Assembly: GCA_021775795.1 (NCBI GenBank)
Contig: JAJFHB010000052.1
Span: 1-5,263 of the forward strand
Reading direction: 5' to 3'
Origin: Hyphomicrobiales bacterium
GTDB taxonomy: Bacteria; Pseudomonadota; Alphaproteobacteria; Rhizobiales; JAJFHB01
Length of the DNA: 5,263 bases
Position numbers and translations under genes: made by a program. Each line of letters starts with the position of its first letter. Within the stretch, counting starts at the first letter, position 1. A model generated the notes under the pieces. The model was not told the DNA's origin. It saw only the letters and a list, made by a program, of their open reading frames with translations, and searched no databases. This document shows, in pieces, positions 1 to 4,848 of the stretch.

Positions 1-80
1 TATTCGATGCAAGAGGGCTTGGTGATATGCTTAGTCAACTTGAGCACAATTACACACCACCCAGGGAGAGATTTCGATGA
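1..80 (+). CDS. C-terminal end of an unidentified upstream protein (5' truncated by window edge)
   Basis: A reading frame open from the left edge (first full codon at 3) ends at a TGA at 78-80. It encodes 25 residues, starting FDARGLGDM and ending PPRERFR. Its stop overlaps the start of the next gene as ATGA (77-80), the usual arrangement of translationally coupled genes in one operon. That overlap is the main reason to believe the frame is real. The other two forward frames are less attractive: one stops within the first 30 bases and the other runs on well into the next gene. The fragment is too short to assign to a family. Its identity would help define the pathway of the downstream deiminase-like enzyme. 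Confidence 0.6.
   Translation, partial: FDARGLGDMLSQLEHNYTPPRERFR
63..70 (+). promoter_or_regulatory. Ribosome binding site for the deiminase-like gene
   Basis: AGGGAGAG lies six bases before the ATG at 77. It supports that start over the in-frame ATG eight codons further in (101), which has no comparable purine tract. The site lies inside the end of the upstream coding frame, as expected for coupled genes. Confidence 0.6.
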
Positions 81-1078
81 GTTCGGATCACATCTATTCA
101 ATGACAATCAAGATGTTTGGGTCAGTGCCGGAACCGGCATTTGAGTCCGAGAGCGAGTTGCAGTCCAACTGGGGGCGTGAATGGGGCTGCAGCACAGATG
201 TTGGAACGCTGCGCACAGTTCTCATGCACAGGCCGGGCGAAGAGTTCAATATTATCGATCCGTCAAAGCGCATCGATGAAATCGGCTCTTTTGGTGACAT
301 TGATAAGGGTTGGTATTTTCAAAGCGATATCATTCCCGATCTTTCCGAAATGCAGTCTCAGCATGACGGGCTTGCGCAAACGTTGCGCGATGAAGGCGTC
401 GACGTGGTGATGCTTGATGGCGCTGCAGATGGCCGTTTCAAATCCGTCTACACGCGGGATTCATCCTTTGCGGTGAAAGGCGGATCAATCGTCACAAGGC
501 TGGCGCCGCGTATGCGCCGGGGTGAAGAGTTGAAGGTCACGCGCAAGCTGGCCGAGATTGGGATGCCAATTTTGCGTACGGTCAATGGCACCGGCATGAT
601 TGAAGGTGGGAGTTTTGCCTGGCTGAACTCCAAGACAGCGGTTGTTGGTCGGTCCATTCGCGTAAATGACGACGGCATCGCCCAAACCGCAGAAGTGTTG
701 TCGCGTCAGGGCGTCGAATTGCTGACGGTGGATATGCCCGGCTATTCTATCCACATCGATGGACATTTTTTGATGATTGATCAGGATCTGGCACTCGTTG
801 ATGCAAGTATGTTGCCCTACACATTCCTCATGGAACTCGAAGCCCGCAATATCCGGCGCATCGAAATCAATCCGGATGATGATCCGTGGATCATCAATGG
901 TCTCGCTGTGTCGCCGGGCCGCGTTCTCATGCCGGAAAACAGCCTGTCAGACCGCACCCGGGAGCAACTTGAATTGCATCAGGTAAAGGTCATCGAGTTG
1001 CCCTACAATGCTGTTCAGAGGAACGGCGGCGGCATTCACTGTTCCACATGCCCGCTGGTGCGGGACATGGTTGATTGA
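77..1078 (+). CDS. Arginine deiminase / dimethylargininase superfamily hydrolase (amidinotransferase fold)
   Basis: A 333-residue probably cytosolic enzyme of the guanidino-group modifying superfamily (arginine deiminase, DDAH, amidinotransferases). Known members attack a guanidinium carbon with a cysteine, releasing ammonia, an amine, or transferring the amidino group. Visible landmarks in order: the strand VLMHRPGEEF (48-57), typical of the fold's start; YTRDSS (125-130), the Arg-Asp block near the active site; EGGSF with Glu177; HIDGH with His226; and GGGIHCSTCPL at the C-terminus with Cys322 as expected nucleophile. Glu177, His226 and Cys322 form the expected catalytic set, so the enzyme looks active. 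There is no signal peptide. Its start overlaps the stop of the preceding gene (ATGA), so it is probably co-transcribed with it. The substrate (arginine, methylated arginine, another guanidino or ureido compound) cannot be decided from these motifs; I avoid arcA or ddaH as a name. No other gene of an arginine deiminase pathway is visible nearby. Confidence 0.85.
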   Translation: MSSDHIYSMTIKMFGSVPEPAFESESELQSNWGREWGCSTDVGTLRTVLMHRPGEEFNIIDPSKRIDEIGSFGDIDKGWYFQSDIIPDLSEMQSQHDGLAQTLRDEGVDVVMLDGAADGRFKSVYTRDSSFAVKGGSIVTRLAPRMRRGEELKVTRKLAEIGMPILRTVNGTGMIEGGSFAWLNSKTAVVGRSIRVNDDGIAQTAEVLSRQGVELLTVDMPGYSIHIDGHFLMIDQDLALVDASMLPYTFLMELEARNIRRIEINPDDDPWIINGLAVSPGRVLMPENSLSDRTREQLELHQVKVIELPYNAVQRNGGGIHCSTCPLVRDMVD

Positions 1079-1079
1079 G

Positions 1080-1116
1080 TATTGCGGGGTAAGAGTTTTA
1101 GATTGCCGTCGCAATA
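1080..1116. repeat. Inverted repeat (7-bp arms) just after the deiminase-like gene
   Basis: TATTGCG (1080-1086) and CGCAATA (1110-1116) are perfect inverted copies separated by 23 bases, starting two bases after the stop codon at 1078. A second small palindrome, TTCCC-A-GGGAA, follows at 1120-1130. There is no T-run after either arm, so a classical intrinsic terminator is not supported. The repeats could be a factor-dependent terminator, an RNA stability element, a protein site, or chance. The rest of the 102-base gap before the psiE-like gene shows no convincing promoter. Confidence 0.3.
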
Positions 1117-1180
1117 TGCTTCCCAGGGAACGACCCCTCGCGCTACTTGATGGGCTTGGGATGATATTGGAGTGGGGTTG

Positions 1181-1675
1181 ATGAGCGACGGTGCCGAAGA
1201 GGGTAATGCACAGCAGAACAATACACCGGTGTCGCGGCTTGACACCCTGATTGAAAGCCACGCGAATAGCGCAGGCAATCTGCTCGTCAATCTGTTCCAT
1301 TACATGGCGTTGTTTGCCATTGGAGCGGCAACGGTGTGGGCTGCCGCTCATGCATTTCTGGGCATGGTGGAAGCCGGCAGGGCGACGGTACAGGACTTGC
1401 TGCTGCTGTTCATTTACCTTGAGATCGGTGCCATGGTGGGCATCTATTTCAAAACCAACCACATGCCGGTGCGGTTCCTCATTTATGTTGCCATCACGGC
1501 CATTACGCGACTGCTGATTGATCTCGTGAATGTGGAACACCGCGCCGATATCGAGATTGTCTATCTCTCAGGCTCGATCCTCCTTCTTGCCGTTGCAGTG
1601 CTCGTGATCCGTTTTGGTTCCTACCGTTTTCCCGCACGCACCGGCGTCGATATGCCAACTGATGCGGTTGATTAA
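1181..1675 (+). CDS. PsiE-family integral membrane protein
   Basis: A 164-residue inner-membrane protein resembling the PsiE (phosphate-starvation-inducible E) family, whose molecular function is unknown. After a polar, Gln/Asn-rich N-terminus of about 35 residues come four predicted hydrophobic helices at roughly 37-62, 72-92, 98-118 and 126-145. The family signature is the block FIYLEIGAMVGIYF (77-90) followed by KTNHMPVRF (91-99), which links helix 2 to helix 3 and holds the conserved charged residues. It is somewhat longer than E. coli PsiE (about 136 residues), mostly at the N-terminus. I chose the ATG at 1181 because GGAG at 1169-1172 lies eight bases upstream; an in-frame GTG at 1172 would sit on that ribosome site. 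No pho-box-like repeats (CTGTCAT type) are seen upstream, so regulation by phosphate is not supported here. It probably heads an operon with the next two genes (gaps of 12 and 5 bases). Confidence 0.8.
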   Translation: MSDGAEEGNAQQNNTPVSRLDTLIESHANSAGNLLVNLFHYMALFAIGAATVWAAAHAFLGMVEAGRATVQDLLLLFIYLEIGAMVGIYFKTNHMPVRFLIYVAITAITRLLIDLVNVEHRADIEIVYLSGSILLLAVAVLVIRFGSYRFPARTGVDMPTDAVD

Positions 1676-1680
1676 GGAGG
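1674..1680 (+). promoter_or_regulatory. Strong Shine-Dalgarno for the 112-residue protein
   Basis: AAGGAGG, a near-perfect anti-16S match, overlaps the TAA stop of the psiE-like gene (1673-1675) and lies seven bases before the ATG at 1688. It fixes that start and suggests efficient translation of the small protein from the shared message. Confidence 0.7.
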
Positions 1681-1687
1681 ATAATCA

Positions 1688-2026
1688 ATGATTACCCAAC
1701 CACCGCCGCCAAAGGGCAGTATTCGCATTACCCATTTGAGCCTGATTGCAATTCTGGGTCTGCTTGCCTTCATGGTTGGCACGGGCATTTTGGAAAAGCG
1801 CAAGCTTGACCGGCAGACGGTTGATGTCTGTATGTCTTCAATCAACGAATCTTCTTTGTGCGATTGCGTCGCCGAAGAAATGTTTGGCCATCTGACATTC
1901 CTCAATTTTACACCCGTAGTCAGGAATTATGTTGGGCTACCGTTTGATGGAGAGGAAACGCAGGAGCAATCTGCTGTACGTGTTGAGGAAGCCCTGGATG
2001 TCTGTGAGCGCCGAGAGAACGGTTAG
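1688..2026 (+). CDS. Small single-pass membrane-anchored protein with four cysteines, unknown function
   Basis: A 112-residue protein I do not recognise. A short proline-rich N-terminus (PPPPKG, 5-10) is followed by one hydrophobic helix at about 16-34 and then a basic stretch EKRKLDR (36-42). The rest (about 43-112) is soluble and acidic, with cysteines at 48, 58, 60 and 106; the C-x9-C-x-C cluster and the distant fourth cysteine could form disulfides if the domain is periplasmic. The Lys/Arg cluster just after the helix would, under the positive-inside rule, favour a cytoplasmic C-terminus instead, or a cleaved signal-like segment, so topology is uncertain. A strong ribosome site supports it as a real gene, and it lies 12 bases after the psiE-like gene and 5 before the next, suggesting a shared transcript and perhaps partnership with the PsiE-like protein. 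No cofactor-binding motif such as CxxCH is present, so a haem protein is unlikely. Confidence 0.7.
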   Translation: MITQPPPPKGSIRITHLSLIAILGLLAFMVGTGILEKRKLDRQTVDVCMSSINESSLCDCVAEEMFGHLTFLNFTPVVRNYVGLPFDGEETQEQSAVRVEEALDVCERRENG

Positions 2027-2031
2027 ACCGT

Positions 2032-3033
2032 ATGACCAGTAGATCGGGACTTGAGAAGCCGGGCTCACCGGTGTTTCGATTTTGTGCCCTGAGTGAAGCA
2101 CTGAACAGCGCGCGAGGATGGTTTTCAGGCCGCAAATGGCTACATTTTGCAGCCCTCGCTGCGCTGGATGAACGTGGCAGCGCACACGATGTTGCCAATT
2201 CAATCCTAAGCACTGCGAAAGCACTCAAACGGCAGGCCGGGTGGTTCAGTCCGCTTCGCTCGGCGCTGCGCTATGTTGCAGGTGCCGCACTCCTGCATCA
2301 AAACGACAGTGCTGTCGACGTCGTTGCAGAACTGGCGCGTGTGAGGAAACTCTTTCGTCAATGCAGATTGCGCCGCGGCGGCGTCCAGGAAGTTATCGCC
2401 ATTCTTCTCTGGAATTGCACGCGAACAGATGAGCGCGTTCAGGCCATCCAAGTTGTCCGGTTCAAGGAGCTTTATGATGAGATGAAGAGCCACCACTGGT
2501 GGCTGACAAGCCCGGCGTTCTATCCCGTGCTCGCTGCTCTTGCAGATGAAAAGTGTGGCGGGGCCCATGTTGGTGCCCGTATCGAGCCGCTCTATCTGGC
2601 CTTGCATGCACAGGGTTTCAGGCGTGGCGCAATATTGCTCCACATGGCCTCAATGTTGAGCCTTAGGCCCGAAGCGCCTGACGAGATTGCGCTTCGCTGC
2701 AAGTCTTTGCGTGAGGAACTCTGGGACCGGGATATGAAGGTGAGATCAGCTCAGTATAAAGATCTGGCGTTGCTGTGCCTGCTTGATTATCCGGTGCCGG
2801 CAATCGTTGCGCAAATGGTTGAGCACGAAGCCGAACTTGAGAGGATGAAGCCGCGCCCGCCCCGGAGAGTGCGTTTGAGGCTTGCCGCGGACATTTCGAC
2901 CTACGTGAGCACACACAATAATCGCGCGCTGCGCACACTGCGTCTTTCGAAGCTTTTGTGTGACATGCAAAACACCCTCGATCTGGAGGCTTTAGCGGTG
3001 ACCCGGGCGCAACAGTTTAACTCCACCCGGTGA
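2032..3033 (+). CDS. Helical protein of unknown function, DUF4003-like
   Basis: A 333-residue, mostly alpha-helical, basic protein without signal peptide or membrane helices, so probably cytosolic. From memory of the family its pattern resembles DUF4003: paired helices with WFSPLRSALRYVAGAALL (71-88), a HHWWLTSPAFYPVLAAL block (154-170) and a YLALHAQGFRRGAILLHM segment (188-205), then a Tyr-Lys-Asp-Leu-Ala-Leu-Leu helix (242-248). I cannot confirm this without a profile search. DUF4003 has no assigned biochemical function, and I recall it chiefly from Firmicutes. The C-terminal third carries a very basic, proline-containing stretch (KPRPPRRVRLR, 273-283) that could contact nucleic acid or membrane; this is inference. 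It starts five bases after the previous stop, with only a weak purine tract (GAGAGAAC) upstream, so its translation may depend on coupling. It ends facing the - strand regulator gene, 40 bases away. Repeated helical units suggest a TPR/HEAT-like scaffold as an alternative description. Confidence 0.75.
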   Translation: MTSRSGLEKPGSPVFRFCALSEALNSARGWFSGRKWLHFAALAALDERGSAHDVANSILSTAKALKRQAGWFSPLRSALRYVAGAALLHQNDSAVDVVAELARVRKLFRQCRLRRGGVQEVIAILLWNCTRTDERVQAIQVVRFKELYDEMKSHHWWLTSPAFYPVLAALADEKCGGAHVGARIEPLYLALHAQGFRRGAILLHMASMLSLRPEAPDEIALRCKSLREELWDRDMKVRSAQYKDLALLCLLDYPVPAIVAQMVEHEAELERMKPRPPRRVRLRLAADISTYVSTHNNRALRTLRLSKLLCDMQNTLDLEALAVTRAQQFNSTR

Positions 3034-3073
3034 CAAATGCTTCCAACTCAAAATGAGGAGATTTACGGTTGGC

Positions 3074-3946
3074 TCACGTGAATTTCCGGAAGAAACGCGT
3101 GCGGTCGAACATCACTTCAAGATCTTCCATGCGCTTTTTCGTCTGCTCCCAGTTGACCTCCTGAACCGCTGCGATGAGGGTTTCGGTCAGCAGGAGTGTC
3201 GAGACGCTTGAATCCCAGGCAGACGGCACGACGATGCGACTGCTGAAACAGTGCTTGGCGAACTTGTGCACCGGGGATTGCCACTGGTCGGTGAAAAGGA
3301 TGATCTGACCGCCCTTTTCGTGCGCCATTTCAGCAAGTCTCAAGGTGCTGGTCTCGTAGCGCCGCACATCATAGATAACGACAACATCACCTTCCGAGAC
3401 ATCGAGAAGATAATGAGGCCAGGCATTCGAGATCGTCTGCACGTGAGTGACATTCTCGCGAATAACCTGGAGATGGAGAAAGAGATAATCCGCAAGTACG
3501 CGGGTGATGCGCCCGCCAACGATGAAGACGTTGCGTTGCGGGTCAGCCAGAAGGGCGGTAGTTGCATCGAACGTTTCAGGATTGATCTGCGCCAGTGATT
3601 TTTCGATGTTGCCGATCACCGCTTCCGTGAAGCGGTTGAGCACATGTTTGTTCGAAACTGATTCCACCCAGGTATCGCGCCGGGCGATAGGGTTCGAAAT
3701 CTTTGCCTCGAGCTCATGGCGAAGCGCGGCTTGAAACTCCTGGAAGCCCTTGAACCCCAGCTTCTGCACCATGCGGGCGACCGTTGGTGTTGAGACGTCT
3801 GCGTTTTCCGCAATGCTGGTGATGCTGCCGAGCCCGGAAACCGGGTAGTTCTGCAGAATCAGATCTGCCAGTTGCCGCTCTGCCCGGGTCAGGTCACCGG
3901 CACGGGCCTCAAGCTGCTCAGCTATGGTTTTTGGTTCTGCCGGCAC
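3074..3946 (-). CDS. RpiR-family transcriptional regulator (HTH plus SIS domain)
   Basis: A 290-residue cytosolic DNA-binding regulator of the RpiR/HexR family. Residues 6-80 form the N-terminal HTH_6 domain: LTRAERQLADLIL (19-31), then the helix-turn-helix SITSIAENADVSTPTVARMV (41-60) and KLGFKGFQEFQ (62-72). Residues about 125-260 form a SIS domain, with the strand VFIVGGRIT (140-148), DVVVIYDVRRYE (187-198), the helix LRLAEMAHEKGG and strand QIILFTD (202-220), and SPV (224-226). In sugar-phosphate-sensing relatives the first loop reads GxGxS and the second S-x-S-G-x-T; here they are GGRIT and DVRRYE, so a phosphosugar ligand is doubtful. The start is a GTG at 3946 with GGGAGGTG about eight bases upstream (3954-3961). 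The gene is divergent from the amidohydrolase/TRAP operon, which it most likely controls, and a candidate operator lies in the shared spacer. Whether it represses or activates cannot be read from the sequence. Confidence 0.9.
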   Translation of the reverse strand: MPAEPKTIAEQLEARAGDLTRAERQLADLILQNYPVSGLGSITSIAENADVSTPTVARMVQKLGFKGFQEFQAALRHELEAKISNPIARRDTWVESVSNKHVLNRFTEAVIGNIEKSLAQINPETFDATTALLADPQRNVFIVGGRITRVLADYLFLHLQVIRENVTHVQTISNAWPHYLLDVSEGDVVVIYDVRRYETSTLRLAEMAHEKGGQIILFTDQWQSPVHKFAKHCFSSRIVVPSAWDSSVSTLLLTETLIAAVQEVNWEQTKKRMEDLEVMFDRTRFFRKFT

Positions 3947-3953
3947 TTTCCGA

Positions 3954-3961
3954 CACCTCCC
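3954..3961 (-). promoter_or_regulatory. Ribosome binding site for the RpiR-family gene
   Basis: On the - strand this reads GGGAGGTG, about eight bases ahead of the GTG codon at 3946-3944. It decides the GTG start; no ATG lies in frame nearby. Confidence 0.65.
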
Positions 3962-3970
3962 ATTTTGTTC

Positions 3971-3999
3971 AGTTTACCGACATCTTGATCGGAGGTGAA
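3971..3999 (-). promoter_or_regulatory. Candidate sigma-70-type promoter for the RpiR-family gene
   Basis: On the - strand, TTCACC (3999-3994) and TAAACT (3976-3971) each match four of six consensus bases and are separated by exactly 17 bases. Transcription would start near 3964, giving a short leader that just includes the ribosome site at 3961-3954. The -35 element shares bases with the palindrome at 3996-4011, so a protein bound there would block it, which would fit autoregulation. This is a by-eye match only. Confidence 0.4.
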
Positions 4000-4011
4000 G
4001 AAATTGTTTCA
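3996..4011. promoter_or_regulatory. Candidate operator for the RpiR-family regulator
   Basis: TGAAGAAATTGTTTCA is an imperfect 16-base palindrome with six of eight base pairs matching (TGAA-N8-TTCA outer arms). A further TGAA at 4015-4018 makes TTCA-GAA-TGAA with the right arm, giving three alternating half-sites. A/T-rich sites with GAAA...TTTC arms are typical of RpiR-family operators. It lies midway between the divergent genes, overlapping the candidate -35 of the regulator and ending nine bases before the TTGACA of the amidohydrolase operon, a good place to control both. The assignment to this regulator is inference. Confidence 0.45.
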
Positions 4012-4020
4012 GAATGAATA

Positions 4021-4050
4021 TTGACAGCCTAAATTGGAACGTGTGAGTAT
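4021..4050 (+). promoter_or_regulatory. Candidate promoter of the amidohydrolase-TRAP operon
   Basis: A perfect TTGACA -35 hexamer lies at 4021-4026. The best -10 at acceptable distance is GAGTAT at 4045-4050 (18-base spacer), matching three of six consensus bases including the important second A and last T. The strong -35 with a poor -10 would suit a regulated promoter. Transcription would begin near 4057, which bears on the choice of start codon for the next gene. Confidence 0.35.
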
Positions 4051-4056
4051 TTTTGG

Positions 4057-4848
4057 ATGAGGGGAAACGACTTGTCGCGTGATCAGGCGAAACGCGATTC
4101 AAAACCAGTGGCTGAACTGATTAATCCGGTCGCGTGCGGCAGGATTGTGCTGGTTTGTGAGCATGCGTCAAACCACATTCCCGATGAGTTTGAGGGCCTG
4201 GGACTAGATGCACCAGCGCAGCAAAGCCACATTACCTGGGATCCTGGTGCCGAGGCTGTCGCCCGCGAAATGAGTGCTGTCCTTTCGGCGCCACTGGTTG
4301 CGGGCCGGGTTTCGCGTCTGGTCTATGACTGCAACCGTCCGGCAGATGCCATTGACGCAATAGCGGCGCGCAGTGAACTTTACGATGTCCCCGGCAACAT
4401 GAACCTGAGCGAGGCCACACGCCATCAGCGACTGCGGGACTATTATGAACCGTTCCGCAGTCTCCTTGCCGAGACCGTACGGCGGGCCGGCTCAAATGCG
4501 GTTCTTGTCACGGTGCACAGTTTTGCGCCTGTGTTTAATCACCGGCAACGTGACGTCCAAATTGGCATCCTTCATGATGAAGACAGCCGGCTTGCCGACA
4601 GCATGCTTGCCCTGGCAGGTGATCACACTGACTGCAACGTTCGGCGGAATGAACCCTACGCGCCCGTGGACGGCGTGATGCATACCCTGCAGGTGCATGG
4701 CGTGCGGAATGGGCTTGCCAATGTGATGCTTGAGATCCGCAGCGATCTCATCGCGACGCCGAAGGACCAACGGGCCGTGGCACAGATGCTTTGCGGATGG
4801 CTTGCCGGGGCTATTGCACGGTCTCATCAAGACGCGGAGTTGGCATGA
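4057..4848 (+). CDS. N-formylglutamate amidohydrolase-family protein
   Basis: A cytosolic hydrolase (263 residues from the ATG) of the N-formylglutamate amidohydrolase (FGase) family, which includes HutG-type enzymes releasing formate and glutamate from N-formylglutamate. It resembles the 'predicted N-formylglutamate amidohydrolase' branch, whose substrates are mostly unknown. Landmarks: VCEHASNHIP (33-42) with His36; HITWDPGAEAVA (58-69); SRLVYDCNRP (86-95); LVTVHSFAPVF (150-160) with His154; GILHDED (170-176); and LEIRSDLI (225-232) with Glu226. The conserved His and Glu residues are the likely metal and catalytic positions, and the whole family length is present. No hut genes are nearby, so a role in histidine breakdown is not supported; linkage to a TRAP subunit (ATGA overlap) suggests it acts on an imported N-acyl or N-formyl carboxylate. 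The start is uncertain: a TTG at 4072 has a much better ribosome site (AGGGGA, 4060-4065) than the ATG at 4057, and would give 258 residues. Confidence 0.85.
   Translation: MRGNDLSRDQAKRDSKPVAELINPVACGRIVLVCEHASNHIPDEFEGLGLDAPAQQSHITWDPGAEAVAREMSAVLSAPLVAGRVSRLVYDCNRPADAIDAIAARSELYDVPGNMNLSEATRHQRLRDYYEPFRSLLAETVRRAGSNAVLVTVHSFAPVFNHRQRDVQIGILHDEDSRLADSMLALAGDHTDCNVRRNEPYAPVDGVMHTLQVHGVRNGLANVMLEIRSDLIATPKDQRAVAQMLCGWLAGAIARSHQDAELA
4060..4065 (+). promoter_or_regulatory. Shine-Dalgarno that favours a TTG start for the amidohydrolase
   Basis: AGGGGA lies six bases before an in-frame TTG at 4072. The ATG at 4057 has only the T-rich stretch GTATTTTTGG ahead of it. The six extra codons upstream of 4072 add no recognisable family sequence, so the TTG may be the true start. 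Confidence 0.45.

Noticed and set aside
1080..1116. Intrinsic terminator after the deiminase-like gene
   Set aside because: The seven-base arms are perfect but the loop is 23 bases and no U-tract follows, so it is kept only as an inverted repeat.
1079..1180. Pho box or sigma-70 promoter ahead of the PsiE-like gene
   Set aside because: No paired CTGTCAT-like repeats and no TTGACA/TATAAT pair with acceptable spacing were found by eye; the operon could be read from upstream or from an unusual promoter.
947..1540. 197-codon open frame on the - strand
   Set aside because: It lies antisense across the end of the deiminase-like gene and most of the PsiE-like gene, both of which carry recognisable family motifs; its own translation is low-complexity and unlike any protein I know.
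2206..2643. 145-codon open frame on the - strand
   Set aside because: It is antisense within the DUF4003-like gene; there is no ribosome site or family resemblance, whereas the + strand frame has helical family-like patterning along its whole length.
3003..3029. CCGGG...CCCGG pair at the end of the DUF4003-like gene as a convergent terminator
   Set aside because: Only five base pairs with a 17-base loop and no T-run on either side; the 40-base convergent spacer (3034-3073) also shows no hairpin I would call.
3977..3992. CCGA-N8-TCGG inverted repeat in the divergent spacer
   Set aside because: Four-base arms are too short to separate from chance, and the composition does not fit A/T-rich RpiR-type sites as well as the 3996-4011 palindrome does.
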